A stretch of DNA of 64,000 nucleotides from Callaeas wilsoni (lineage: Eukaryota; Chordata; Aves; Passeriformes; Callaeidae): positions 148,954-212,953 of the forward strand of contig VWPU01000830.1 in NCBI GenBank assembly GCA_013398955.1, in the 5' to 3' direction. The notes beneath the pieces are model-generated. The model did no database searches, was not told the origin of the DNA, and worked only from the letters and a program-made list of their open reading frames with translations. Made by a program: the position numbers and the translations under genes. Below, one piece after another: positions 1 through 38,600 of this stretch. Numbering within the stretch: the first letter of the stretch is position 1; the number at the start of each line of letters is the position of its first letter.

Positions 1-562
1 GCCACACTGCCAAACCTACAGGTGGGACACTCCCTGCTCACAGTGCCCTCCTGCTGGCACAAGGGAACCTTTGTGGGTGGCCTGTGGATGGGGTGGCCCA
101 TGAGCTGCTCTCCTCTGACCAGAAGCTATGAGCCCACTAACACATATACAGATCAACAGGAAAGCACTCAACGTGTAGCACAGATCACTGACAGCACACC
201 CCAGCTCCCAGCCTCTTCTCCGCAGCATAAAACCTCAGCCACCGGTTTTCCACCTCCTCTCTAAGCCATGCAGCAAACTTTTGCCCCACCCCAGCTCTCT
301 GACCTCATCTACCCCAGCTAGCACGACAAAACAGCTTGCCAAAGCAGCAACAGGAAGAAGACTACACCACTTCATTTGGATTTTTGGAAGACTTGCAAAG
401 ACTGGCTTAGATAGCTTCCTCGGAACCTGAGAACTGGCTTGCCCAGCTCAAGCCAACAGAGATTTCATCAAGCCTTCTATAAGAAACTAATTCAGGTAAA
501 ACTCAACATACACGATACACATATCCACACATGTACAGCTCTGTGGTGCTTCTGTACATTAC
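1..562 (-). other. PRDM5: PRDM5 intron downstream of exon 9 (partial)
   Basis: This stretch follows the exon 9 donor and continues past the left edge of the window. I checked the minus strand for the next PRDM5 zinc-finger exon and did not find it. No repeat or RNA gene is recognisable. Confidence 0.8.
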
Positions 563-24646
<24,084 letters not shown>

Positions 24647-27600
24647 CTACCGGGGAGAAGGAAGACGCTTACGGGGGACTTCCATCCCACCGGGAGCAGC
24701 GAGCGAGAGACCGGGGGAGGGGGCAGGAAGAGGGGCTGGATGCGGGGCTCTCCCGGCTCCTGAGGGGAGGGGCCAGGGCGCGGGACGGGGCGGGGCGGCC
24801 GCAGGGGGCGCGCGCGCCCGGCGGGGCAGTGGCGGGAACGGCGCCATGGCGGCCTCGTGAGGGGGCGGCGGCGGACGGAGGCGTCCCGCTCGGATTTATC
24901 CTCCTGGGGATTTTTTGTATTCCACCGAGGCGTGAAGCCAGCTTCGCTTCGAAACCAAGTAATCCTTCACTTTCGGGGGTTGGTTTTGAGGGAAGGCAGC
25001 TCTAAAGGCAGAAATGGAGCATCCTTATGAACATGCAAACATGACATTTTTTGTCGAAAAAATAAACACTCTGTATATTCTTACAACGTACCCAGCAAAG
25101 GCATGGTTTTCTGACTGAAACTATACAAAATGCAGTTGGACAGGGAGGAAAAGTTCATCTTCAGCAGGTTACTGACATCACACCAGTACTCATTCACAAA
25201 ACTACAATACACATTATAAATATACATTATCCATATCACAATATACATTGACCTTCTTCTAGAAAGCTGAATAGCTTTCTGTGGCAACTTTGAGATTTCC
25301 ATTGATGCCATACCCATATTGTGGCTCTCTAAACTGAAGCGGTGGTGTAGCTGGAAAAGGGAGTTGGTTATACCTGATTATGGAATTAAAAATAAGTGTG
25401 AAGGTGCGCGAGGCAAGCAGAAGGAAAAGGAAGAAAAGGGGGTAAAACTATTTATAGACATATTTAAAAATTGTGCTGCTAATAATAATAATTAAACCAG
25501 TGGAGTGTAGCAACCTCTTTTCTCTCTACCTCTTTTTACGTTAACAGATGTATAAATAGTAAAAGTGAAATATTAAAAGCTCCTAGTTTTCCAGCAAAGT
25601 GTTAGAAAAATTCTGTGCTGGTGTCATTAGGAAGGAATGAAAAAAAAAGTCCTGAATTTTAGTTACCACATGCCAATGAACAGATCATCATGAAAGTGCT
25701 TTGGATCAATTGGATTCCTGCCCATCCATAGGTGAACATTTAGGGAAAAAATAAATTTAAAAAGCAGGTCTAGCTGAACATGAAACTCCCTTTGACTATT
25801 TTTTGGTCCCTTATATATTTGCGCACGATGATGGCTTTTTGTGCCTAGCATCTACAGCGTCATTGTTTAGCTATCATAAAGCTTTATAAGAAAAAAAATC
25901 TTTACAAAGGTGATGTGTATTGCCACCAACACGCATGTATGTACACAGAAATTTATATAATACTGCACGATATTCAATATATGAGCAAATGCTCTGGTAA
26001 ATTTGATGAGGCCCTTAATTTGACAAGAAAAAAAGGATGAAAGGCTGCAACAACATGGTTGAAAGAATAATTTTGGGAATGAAAACAAACCAGACACACA
26101 GATTTTACACCTGGACTGATAACCTGGACACTGACTACTAATTTAATAATAAAAATGGAGCATCTAAATCTATATAAGTAAGAATTTTACGTTCTCAAAA
26201 ACAAATAAATTGAACTGAGAGGAAATTAGTTGCCTGGGGCAATTGCTTCAGTTTTACAACTAAGAGCAAAATTTAACTATTCTTTTAATTAAGATCCAGC
26301 TCTAAACCTTTCAAATGCGTAATTGAACATAGTTAATATTTTTGGAGACCAGAAGACTTCTTTGATTGGATGCCAGTCTTTCTTAATATATATCAGATTA
26401 AAATGTTGGCATCATTTTCCCTATCTCTGACCTTTTCCAGAAGTCATGAATATTCGAAAATCATTTTACACTTTATGAAGGCCTCAGTATTTTTCTCTTC
26501 AGAAGAGAAAAATAATATCACTTGGGAATCCTTCATTTTGAACCTCAAAAGACTTCTTCTGCATGAAGTTAAAGGTAATAATACAACACGATTTGAATGC
26601 ATTTGTGTCTTTGTTTTAAGCTTTTTAAGACCACAAGAACAGCTGTTTTACTTTGTAAATTTCTGCCATTATTATTCCAGTGTGGAATGCAGTTACCTGT
26701 GTCTTATTCCAACGAGAAAAAAAAGCTGTAGCACTGGACAAAAGTGTCACCAGTCTGTCCTTTCATAGTGTGTTGGTGGTGTGGCACTGATCACAAACTC
26801 ACAACTGCCTGTCCACCTTTAGCAAAAGAGACTTTTTTCCAATTTAATCAGCCATTGACCTTAAAGCTGTAACTCATCTGCAATGCAGTTTCTTTCAGTA
26901 GAGAAACTGAACACGTTGACCCTCTGTTTCTGCGTAGCTCTACAGAGAACCCCAAGGAGAAACACAAGGGCATCCAGCAGCCTTCAGAACTGAAGCCTTA
27001 CACTGTCAAAATTCATTCACATAAGTTTTTTGGAAAGGGAACAAGGTATTTTCAGATGGAAGCTCTTATGTAGTCATGAAAGCTGCAGCACCCCAAATGA
27101 AATTCCATGGCAGGAATCCACCTGTGGTGACAAACAAAATAATTGTAAGAGTTTTTGTCTGCAGTTACAGTACTTGTTGCAACACCATACCAGAGGCGCG
27201 GTGTTACTCCCTCCACTCGAGGAACAGCTAATTAAGTGTCATACTTAATATGTAACATGCTAACAAACAAAAGGATCTAAGACCTAAATGGTCTTCAAGA
27301 TGCCAGAGGTAAACGTGCCAGCCCCTGAAGTGTCCGGCAGCTTAGAAGGAAAATGTGTTCTCCAAGAAGAAAGGATGGCTCTTCACTGCTAATCCCTTGT
27401 TTAGATGGTGTAGTATCATCTCTAAAACTTTTCAGGCACTTGACATTTCTATTCTCCCTCCTCCTGCTCTGCAGGCAGCTGGACAGAAATCAGAGAGGCT
27501 AATGGTTTTTTAATCCTTTCAAGAGTTCCTTGCGTCAAGCAGTATTAAAATATTAACCTTTGCAGCATCCACAGCAATGCCAGAATTAGATTCTGGCAGC

Positions 27601-29222
27601 TGGCACACCTGAGAAAGGGTGTTATTCATGAAAATGGCTCCTCCTTCCCAGTTTGAACATCCACCAGTCCACAAAACATTTCTACACTGCAGTTTAACCA
27701 AGTTTGCAAGTAGGATTTGAGAACTTCCTTCCTGAACCTGTGGATCTCCTCTCCAACCCCATCCACTTCCTCTTAACCTGGTATGATCAGGAGCAGCTCT
27801 TTTAAAGCAAGTCTTTGTCTTATCTGGATTGTACCCCGTGTGCAGGACATGTACAATATTGTCAGACTGTTTCCTCTCAGTTCATGTGTACCTGCACGTT
27901 TCAGGTGTGCCAACAATGCTTAGCTTTGACCAGGAATGCAAAGGTTTCCATCAGGTGTTTCCCTGGAATTTGCCAAGCCCCTTTCTCTGACTAGGTACAA
28001 AGTCCTTCACTTCGTTTGGACCATTGTTCTTTTTTCATGGTGACTTCCCAGACCTTCCACTCTGCAGTGCCTGGACCAGGATGGAAACGGGGTTTGCACT
28101 GACTCATTTTGCTTTGAAAGTTTTCAAGAAGGAAAGGTTCCAGCTTGTCTCATGGCAGAGTCTGAGTGAAAGATGGGAAGAGGAATAGCATACAGACCTC
28201 TCAGGGTTTGGTTTTTTTTGTTCTTTTCTCAGTTGTACAGAGTTCCACTTCCAAAAACCAAGCCCTGACAGAGCTTAGTAAGAGCTGTGTACACCTTTAG
28301 AGCCTGTCCTGCTTGGGGACAATGGCACCCTTGCCACCGGCAATCACCAGGCACGGGGACTCTTAAGTACCTGGAACAAATTGTGTTGACATGGAGTCAA
28401 ACCATATGTCAAACTACCAACTGAAATCTCAATCTCTTTTATGTAAAACAATCTACTTTCTGAAACAATTAAATGTGCCTTTTTAAAATATGACAAAAAG
28501 TCCCTTCTACTCAGCGTCTCAGGGTCTTTTCCAGTTCTAACAGCGTTTGTTTTGTCTTTGTTTTTTGGTGCTCTGAAAAGCTTAAGTTGTTCTTTCCCTA
28601 ATGCACTTTGATTTGCTGAGCAAAATTCCTTTCAGAGCTATTTTTAAGGATTGCTTTTTTTTGTGTAGCAGGTTTTTTTTCCCTACACTGATTCTTTTGA
28701 AGCTTTTTGAATTCAGCAAACGTTGCAACAAAAAAAATATTTCCCTACCAAAATCTCTCTTCTGATCAATGCACAGTGGGCTTTTTGGATTTTTGTAAAC
28801 CAATACAGACTTCTTGTGTTGTCATACTCAAGGTCATGCAAAGCTCTAAAATTATCAGATTGGTTTTAAACTTATGTCTCATTCTTTGCTTACACGCACA
28901 GAGTAGTTGCTGTCAAAATTTCTCTCTCTGATATATGAAGTTCTAGAAGTTGGTGCCAGGATTTCAGAATTAAGATTTTTTTCTCCTTCCCCACTGAATT
29001 TACTAAAATTCAGAAATTCAGACACGCATTTGTATTTACATTCCCCAGATGATGGCATTTTAAGTGTTCACTCTTGTTATTTGAGAAGGTTTTTAAAAAG
29101 GGGTAAAAAAAAGACAAAATTTTAAGTGAGTAGCAGATTAAGCCAGTAATTCAGGTTTCATAGTGATGGACCCAAAAGGAACACAATATAATGGGACTGT
29201 AGTAGAAGTTTTTTGCTATCTC

Positions 29223-29239
29223 ACGTGAAAACTTCACGT
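29223..29239. repeat. Inverted repeat with CACGTG core
   Basis: ACGTGAA and TTCACGT arms of seven bases flank AAC. The left arm overlaps an E-box CACGTG at 29222-29227. It may be a paired bHLH-type site, but that is inference. Confidence 0.6.
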
Positions 29240-31255
29240 AAGCGATATCGGAAAGAAGTCTAAAAAGCAAGTAGAGAATGGTTAAAAATACTTATTTTAA
29301 AACATTTAGTGTAAACCATCTCCATTAATTTCTTCAGAGAAAGCAGCTGACGAACATTTTATGGAGTAGCACATGAACTGGGCCACATCCTTACACATCC
29401 TAAAAGTGTCTTCCTCAGCTCAGGACTATCTTATTTCAGCTTGAGAGCGACTTCCCAAATTGATGTCACCCTCCCTGTTTTTCCTGTCAGCCCCTTCAGG
29501 ATCAACTCAGCCTTTCCTTCATTAATGGAAAGTGACTTCCCAGATCCAGCCTGTCCCTGGTGAGCTACTTCCTTCAATCCTAACCATTCCCATACATGCC
29601 CCGTTGCATAAAGGTTATACCTTCCCAGGCCCCATTTCCCATTACAGCCTGCTCTGGAGCTGATCCTGTGCTCCTTCTGGGAGCAATAAGCCTTAAACCT
29701 GCCTGCTTCCTTTTCTGCTTGCTACCTCATCTTGAGAGGGGTCTTCATGGAACATGAGCTTCTTCACCAAGCTGATTCCCACTCTGTGCACTCTATTTTT
29801 ATTGGTTGAAAAAACATGGAAATTAGGCTCCCTTTCAGTACCTGCTCTGTGCCAGTCATTTAACTCATCATATTTGACAGTCCAACCGTACAACAAATTC
29901 TTTCTAAAACCCTGAAAGAGCTTTAATGCTGTGAAGTATTTTTCCACCATTCCTCAACAGGACACAAAGCTGGAACACCACGTTGGCTTTTCCTGTAGCA
30001 GGAAGACAGCTGACTACTATGAACTCACAGCGGTTTGCTGGTATTATTCTAGCAGATGGATGACAGCTTTCATGACTGACCTCTGCCTTTCATGTCTACC
30101 AGGTGCTGTTGGATACTGCTATTTTCACTTCTCCTTGAATCTCCACTACATGGAGTGTCATTAAGCTGCTTCACTGAATGTTTTTAAATCCTTGGAGAAT
30201 GGATACGTACACACAGAAGGTACTTCTCAGCTATGGAAAATTCATTTTGCCATTCTGAGCACACATTTTCACAATTTGTGCTGTCCTTTGCTCAGAGACT
30301 TGTCTCAGGTCATCTTTCCCATAATTTTTATGCACTTTGGCCTCACTGTCTTCCTCCCATTCTCCAAAAAACAGCATTTGAGTCACCCTCTTTTCAACAG
30401 GGTGAGTGTCCACCACCTTCTTATCTTTGAGTATTCACCTGTGCCTGAGCCACCAGTGGAGGGCTTAAACTCCCCAGTGATCCACACTACAGATGTGTTC
30501 GTTTCTTCCTGAACTGTGAGCTGGAGCAACTTAATTCCCCTGGTCAGGAAACCTGGTCCCAGAAGAGAACCTTTTGCTCTAAGGCCTACGAAAGCCCAAA
30601 CCATTGGGGCTGGACCCAGTAGATTTGAAATGCAAGGGGAATTCCCACTGACATCAGGGATCTGGGAACTGGGATATTATTTGTAATGCTGTTGGATTTT
30701 TTTTTCCCCCCCTGGGTTTTAGTTATTTTAGAACAGCTGAAATCAACACACCATGTAATCTGACATCCATGTCCTTAGAAGCAATAGCACACACCAAAGT
30801 GAGAGCTGCTGACTTAAGAATGGGCAACAACTGCGCTGAACACACCTTAATGCTTTCCTTGGTTCTCACTCTCCTGCCTGCTTGCCCTCCACTGAAGTCA
30901 CTTTCTCACTTAACAACATTTTCCCCCTGGAAATACTTCCTTCCCAGTGCTCTAACAAATTCCTCTGGAAGAATGGGAAATTCTTACTGCTTTAACACAG
31001 GCCTAGGGGACAGACACTTGAATTCCCCTGTGGATCTTTGCTCCACTCCATCCAAATATGTGTTCTGTTCTGACAAAGAGAAGGTAGCTCTGAATATAAA
31101 AATTTTAAACAAATCTGGGAGTTTTCCACCTACAGGCTGCAGCAGAACCAGCTTCAACAATACTTTTGGGCATGAGCTACTTTATAAAGCTTAAGGGCCT
31201 TCATAATCAGGGGCACAACATGCATGTTTAGAATGAACTGAGCCTAACAAATACC

Positions 31256-31271
31256 AAAAAAAAAAAAAAAA
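31256..31271 (+). repeat. Poly-A run
   Basis: Sixteen consecutive A residues in intergenic DNA. No attached retroelement is recognised. Confidence 0.95.
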
Positions 31272-32279
31272 TTCAAACCGCCAACATTTGTCAGGAATTA
31301 AGTTCTCATTAAACCATGCAGGATAAGCATTTGAAAAAGCCTTTTCTATTGAATGCTTCCATTTAAAAACTCTCATCCTCATTATATTCCATCTGACACC
31401 AGGGGTGCTCAGCAACTCTGTCCCAAACATCAAGATGTCAGACTAGACTCTAAGAAAGATAAGAATCATCAAATATAGGACTCTGGCTCAAATGATTTTT
31501 GGATATTATTGCCAAGGTCTGCAAGGATCAACTGTAAATTTACTTATGCACATCAGAAAAATGGACAAACAATAAAGGAATAATGAAGAAAACCAATAGC
31601 TATTTCAAAGATTAAGTTGTGTCCTTACAAATACTTCATAGTGAAATTCCTCCATTTTGAAAGCAATGGGAGGATTAAAGACAGGAATATAATTTTTTTT
31701 TATTCCTTTAATTATTATGTCTTCGAAATTAAGACAGAAATGTATCCTTTCTTAAAAGCAACGATAGCATGATTCAAATAAGTTCTCTCTTTCAGACAGA
31801 GCCTTCTATTTAAACTTTACAAGTCTACTCAGCTTCACAAAGAGAGAAGTCTGGAGACTGATGTAATTGGGGAGAGGATCTCATGTGTCCTCCTCTCAGG
31901 AACTACCTTCGCTGTTCACCAAGAGCAGAAGCTGATTCAAACTCTTGATACACCTGCACTTTGGGGCAGAAATTGATTTTGAGAGCAGATCAAAGTCCAC
32001 AAGGAGTTCTGTAAGTATCTGAAATCAGAGTGGGACCAATGGAAGAATGCTTGTGTCTGTGTGTACAGAGTAATCATTAGATTCATAAGAGTGTGTGTTC
32101 TGAAAAGCAGGCTTTTTGAAGAAAAGCAATAGCTATAAAAAACATCTGTAAGATGCCTGCCACTTCCTTTCTGAAGTATTCACCCTTGGTTAACAAAACC
32201 CACAACTCCTCGGACTAAAGCTGAAGCTGGTTCTGCTTTTCCATGTTGCAAAGCCTGCCTGTCCAAATGCTTCCCCTTA

Positions 32280-32600
32280 GCTCCAGTGAGTGCTCCTCTC
32301 TGGCATTTCAGAGAGGACAATGGCACCCCCCTGGGCCGAGCTGCAGCGAGTTTGGGTTGGAGATTGTTTGTGGGACGCCGTTCTATTTATCACACAATAG
32401 GGTTTCTGTTTCTCCCTCGGCCCCATTGTGTTCAATCACACGGGGTTTTTTTTAAAGTTGCGTTTTAAGTTATAGCCTGTCAGGCGCCCTGAGGCATCTG
32501 GACACTGGGTGCACTATAAATTTGAAGTTATTACTGCTCAGGATTGCCGTAAATGAGTTAGTCATCCTTTCTCATAAGGCAACAAGGGAACGGGCTGAAA
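32280..32600. promoter_or_regulatory. Candidate enhancer-like element with SOX-type motifs
   Basis: In about 115 bases there are four SOX-like cores: ACAATGG (32317-32323), ATTGTTT (32363-32369), ACAATAG (32394-32400) and CCATTGTGT (32423-32431). The block is less AT-rich and more complex than its surroundings. A regulatory function is inference. Conservation could not be tested. Confidence 0.3.
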
Positions 32601-35600
32601 GTACAGGGCAGCTGCATCTTATTTAAAAGTGTGTCTTTCAAGAGGTACAAGACATTAACATGCCCTTTTGGAAATTATATGAAAGTCTGCCCAAACTATA
32701 ATAAGTCATCACAGAAAGACTGGAAAAAGCGCTGTCTGCACTCAAAGAGCAGCCACAGTTAGTCCTTGTACAACATGTCTGTGACCAACCTGCAGCCAAG
32801 CACTCTTCCCTGTTCTGTTACTGGGGATGAAAAGGATTGACCTGCACAGAGGCACAGGATGCATCCCAGCTGACATGCTTGTGCCTGACCCATGCCTGAG
32901 CGAGGTTACCCTTACAGCACCGAGGGAGCTCTAGGGAGAACTGGCAGGGAAGGAAGCCCAGGGGATGCAGAGCACTCAATGTGCAGTTTCTGGTGGGATC
33001 CTGCCTGCCTGACCACTGGATTTTTGAACTCACCAACCTGGTCCTCCCATAGGCACATCCATACACACAGAGCCCCCAGCAGAAAACAGAAGCAGAGTCT
33101 CCATTTCCTTTCTCACTTCACTTAGAAAGAAACCATTTTTTTGCACTTTGGAGTTGCTGAATTTCATTATTTGTGCAATACTTTGTAACACTGTATTACT
33201 TCAATTTAGTTCACAAACTGCTATAAGAGTTACTGGGGTATATACAATAGACTTCAATTTTGATAAAACAACATCAAATAAGATTGGCAGTAGTTTGTTT
33301 TACTTTGTTTCACCTCTCTACAGTCTTGGAGGCTGTGGGCATAACCATGACTCCTAATGAAATTCTGAGGGCTGGAGAATATTTATAGTAACTAACACTG
33401 AATTGTGAGAAAAGACATAGGAAAAAGGTACAACAATCTAAAAGGCTGAAACAAAACATGAAATAGACATGAGTGAACATTCATCCATCACAGGTATTTT
33501 AACTCTGTTTAGTTGAACATAATCTCTAATGCTCTTCAGCTGGCTTTTGAAAATTTAGTAATAGATACTGTTATGAGAGATTAAAGTCGCATGACCCCTG
33601 ATTTAAGAGCCAGATGGTTATTGGATCTGGTAGGTCCCATTATTGAAAGCTGTTAGAAAGGAGTGAAAGTTTAAAATATTTCAATATACCAAAAAAAGAG
33701 AAAACCTCTGAATACTTTCTTCATAAGAAATCTACTGCTTTGAGAGGTCTAGGAAGTAACAGCTACTGATTTTGGTATCATCCCACATGGTATTTTGTCC
33801 ATCCTTTCAGCTTATAGTAATAGGACAACCCATCCAAAACCCCCATCATCATATAAATGGAGACATTTATCCATTTCAAATGCAGTATGACACAGATGAG
33901 GGCTTCAGCAGCCCAACATCGGTACAAACTAAAATTCCACACAAGTTATTTTTAGCATACTCTAATTTTTAGCACAGACACTAAGCATACCTTTTATGAC
34001 AAAACATTTACTAAAAATCTTCTTCCCCCTCTCCCCTCACTTCCCTCCCACAGAAACAATAAAAAAGATGAAGAAAACATCAAATGTTAAAAATTCACAT
34101 TGAAATGGAGAGAGGCATAGTCAGGAGCATGGGTTTCCTGAGGTTTGAGTAACCTGCAAGCTTTCACTTATTCCTTCAGGCATCAAAGAGCATTTATGCC
34201 CAGGCCTCGTCCAGGGGACAGACATTTGGATTGCATTAAGCTTCCAGGGGGTATGTGTGCAAAACTCCAGTATGGAACAGTTATTAAAAACGCTGCATGT
34301 TTGCTGTTTCTGTGGTTTGTCAGAAAGGTCATTGTTTAAGATGTTTTCATTTAATGACAATGTGCCTCTATTCTTGTTATTATTATTTGTTTCTTTCATG
34401 TCCATTCCTCTTCCTCAGTATCATTGTTTGTCCCTGTCCTGTGAAGTGTCTTGCTGTTCTAGTGCCATAGGATTGGGAAGATGTTACAGATTTGTGTAAC
34501 TTCTCCCTACGCTGGTGGCTCATTTACAGAGGGGTGTTTCCACCATAGCCACTTCTCTCAACTTATTGGGAAGATGTAGTTTGGAGCAGGGAAAAAGGAG
34601 CCGTATTCATTTATGCAGAGCAGTGTGGGAGCTGCATTACTTTAGCAAATGAAGGCTTGTTACAGTTCCCAGGAACTCCTCATTGGATCACCACCTATCA
34701 GATCTTTCCCCTTAATCAAAGCCCCTACACTTGCATACATACAGGTCTACAACAGCAGAAAATGGCAGCAGAATTATTCATCCCATGCAGAAAACACACC
34801 AAATATTAAACCAAACTCTTCATTATAAGCACATCTCCTGAACTGGCAGAAATAAGCAGCCCAGGCCACCAAGAAAACCAATCAAGGACCTGAAAGCACA
34901 AATTCCAGCTGAAATACAAGACAGGCAAAGAGATGACCCAGTTACTAACCTTGCACAGACTGGAGGTGTAACTAACTGCTCATTTTCTCTGTTACACGAG
35001 AACTCAAAAAGATGTTTTTTATTTTGAGATGGCAAACATCATACAAAGAAGCACACAAACAACTTTGAAAAGATAGCCAGGAAACATAAATAGATGAGTT
35101 AACAGCAGCTATGTATTTGTGTTTCACATTTATCACAACAAACGCTTCTTTTTCCAGAAAAATATCTGGGTTAGGGGCTAGGACAGACAGTATCCAATTT
35201 AATTGTTTCTCTTGGTGTATTATCTTCCTTTAAAGGGGACAACACAGCCAAGTGGGCCCCTCTGCAGGGGGAAAAGATCTGGTATCTTCATTTGTGAGCT
35301 ACTGGGTGTGTCTTACAGAGGGAGAAGCAAGCAGCAAGGAGACACAGGCACACAGCTCAGGCTCAGGAGATAGCCGAGAGCAGCAGGACAAGCCAGAAGC
35401 TAGCCCCAGTGACAATGGGAAGAGTTCCCTAGGGGCCACAATGAACTTGCAGTCTGCTTCAGCCCGGAAAGCCACAGAGCTGACTGAAAGCAAGACTGGA
35501 AGCAGGGACAAAGTGAGCAGCAGGGGGTTTGTTTATAAACCCTTCCCCATGTCTAGTCTGCCTTTTCTCTCTCTCGTCTCTGTTGCAAGAGGTTTGTCTG

Positions 35601-38600
35601 ATGTAGGCTTTGTTCAAAGAAAACCTGAGGTTTGAGTTGAAAAGCTCTTTGAGGGAAGAGCCCTGGACAGACCTACCTCAATGCTCTTGTCAAAGATTTG
35701 TATTCTTTAATGACAGAGGTATTTTGGTGTTTCATGTAATCATGATGACAAAGACTTGGCTGCTATGTGCAGCACAGAAGTAGTGGCTTTGTCAAGCTTT
35801 ACCTCTTAAGAGAAGGGTGAGTGGGTGCCAGCCTCACAAGCTGTGCACTAGGGCACAGTCTGAGCTCAGAAACAGCCATGATCTCGGAAACAATTCCTGC
35901 ACACTTGGAAATAAAGACAGCACGAGGTTCTGGTAAAAAAGATTTCATAACTTTCCAGTCTTCCCCCACTTCTCCTGTGCTCCATCTGAACTAGGAGCTG
36001 CTGATCAAAAGCTCTGAGCAGAGCCTCCTACAAAGCCTGTCCTGAACACTAGACAGTAATTATACAGTCAGCTGTGATGCCACTCGGGCAAGGCCAGAGG
36101 ACAGTGATCAAACAGCTCCAAAACACAATGAGAAAAGGGCCTTTGTCAATACCAACAGGGAACCTATGACTACCCAGGATCCAGAAACAGTTGTCTTGCT
36201 TTAACCTACTGCTCCCACCAAAGCAGCCTTTTCTCCATGTCCTTTAGCCTGCTCCACCCGCTCTGGAGAGGGCATGAGCTCAATTTTACTGGCACTCAGC
36301 AGCCACCGATTGCAGAGGGAGCAGAGCCGCTGCATTGTCCATGCCCTGTCAGGCGGCATCTGCCTGCCAAGCGTGCTGCAGCAGCCTTTGTCACCGTGCT
36401 GTCCCCCCGGCAGCCAGCTGCACAGCTTGAACGAGAGCGGGGGAGAACATAAGGAAGCCATTAGAGGCTGGGAGCAGTTGCCCAACATGACTCAAAGAGG
36501 GATCTGAGGAAACATAATGGAATCACTCATGAGCAACTGTCCGTCCGGTCCACATCTGCAGGCGGTCTGCAGCTGCTCTGCTCTCAGCACAGACCAGACC
36601 AGCTCTTCAGAACTGCACAGCTTCAGCATTAGCTTAGTGTACCTGCCCATTAGTTTTAAATGTATCAAACATTTAAAAAAAAAAACAAACCAACAAAACT
36701 TGTGGTCTGTGAGAGAGTGGCCATGAAGGGACAGTACTTGGGAAAACAAAAACCAGGAGGAGGAACAATGCCTCCCTATTGAACAACAAATGGAGAGAAT
36801 TGGCTCCAGCTTTTAATTATGACACCATGCCAAGCAACTTGAAGTAAATGTATTTGTGTTTATTTCACATTCCCAGTTATGCGATGGGAAATCGAGGAGA
36901 ATGAGCACAGTAATAATGATGGGGCAGGACTGCAGCTGGCACAGGCATGGGTGCGTGGGAAGAAAAACATCAAGAGTGCCCACAGCCTTCGTGTGAGCCC
37001 TGCCTGTGCTCAGCAGGGGTGCTCATCCCTGGGTCCTCAAAGAATTACCTCATTTCCCAGAACACAGCCCTGATTCCACTAAGGAGCAAAATAAGAACCA
37101 TAGTTAACTGCCTGAGACAACTTCCCATCATTATTGTCCCTCCCTCATGCTATCTGCCTTTGAGATGTAACATCCTTTTTAATAGCCATACTATTTCATG
37201 TCCATAAACAGCAAATATTCAAGTAACAACAATTCCACCTTCTCCTTTTCTGTTTTCTTCATTGTAGATAGGATCGGTAGGGGAAGTCTGCAGAGGAAAA
37301 GAGGATCTCTTTTTGAAGTGAACGCTAAACATTTATCTAACAGTTGGTCAAAGGGTACCTCAACTCTACACAGTTTTCAGCAGGCAGAAATCAAATTGTG
37401 AATCGGTCGACTTTCCAAAATACACAATGGCTGCAAGATCAGATGCCAGCTGTACCTTCATTATTCACTTGGTCTATTTTGAGATAGGTAAGTCCCTTTT
37501 TTTGTTAGACAAGTTGTGCCGGGAAGTAATAACTAGCTGCATTCACAAAACCTATCAGTGTTCCTGGGTCACTTAAACTTACATTTATAAACAGTTCTCT
37601 TTAAAATAAATGGCTTTAAAAAAAGAGAGGAGGGAGGATGTCCCCCACAGCCTGGTATCAGCAGTGGTTGGCTAGGCAGGCTGAGGATTATGATTATTAT
37701 AACCAGTGATGTGGTCTCCAGAGAAGTGATATAAGCATTCTTCCAAAGTAGGCTTTGGAACCATCAAACACATGAAATGAAGTAAGAATTTGCCTCCCTG
37801 ACAGGATTAATACCACAAGTCTATAAACCAGTCTAAACACTTATTTAAAAGACTAAACCATCCCTGAATTGTGTCAGTTGCTGTCGTAGCCTTCCATGGA
37901 TTCACTGAAACTCTAAAGAAACTCTGAAATCCATGGAGCACCTCAAGACAACCAATGAAAGGCTCTCCTCACTAACACAGAGCTACTGCAGAAAGGGTTT
38001 AATATGGAAATTAGGTGAAAAGCTCAACTTCTCCTCTACATACAGGATTAAATTACACAGCCAGAAACAGCTGCTGCACCCTAACAGGAAAATCCAACAT
38101 TTGAAAAACAGTGGCTTGAAAAGGCAGGGAGTGAGGAAGTCAATATTTACAACACACTCATTTCTACTTAACAGTTAAAGAAATCAGGAGGCAAGAGGGG
38201 ACTAAAATAATTTACTTCACAAAATATCTCCGTTTTAGTTCTCTATCCCTCTTTGGCCTGAAATAATGTGCAATTTCAAGTGTGGAACAGCACAAGTAAA
38301 ACCAGTATTAATTAGGAATCACATTAAGCCACTGAGCTCCAGAATCATATAATTTTATAATCCAGGCTCTCTGATCTTTCCCCCCATCCAAAAAATCCAT
38401 ACTTTGAGAATTAGCAGGAAAAATTCTTAACTTTCATTCTAGAAGCAAAGCAAGCTAAAACACTGTGTCCCATTTGTGGTGTTACTCCCATCTTACAACC
38501 AGATTTCACACACAAACTCTTCACTACCAGACTTGCTAGACTTAGAAAAAGGATTTAAACACAATTAAAACAAGAATTCGGGTCTCTTTGCAAGGTATGC

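Larger units (their letters stand above)
24911..32279. other. Intergenic DNA upstream of PRDM5
   Basis: Mostly AT-rich non-coding DNA. Open frames here are short and resemble no known protein. A small inverted repeat with an E-box is at 29223-29239 and an A run at 31256-31271. I see no gene. Confidence 0.7.

Noticed and set aside
30769..31194. 141-codon open frame in intergenic DNA
   Set aside because: Composition and lack of any recognisable motif fit chance. No splice or promoter context.
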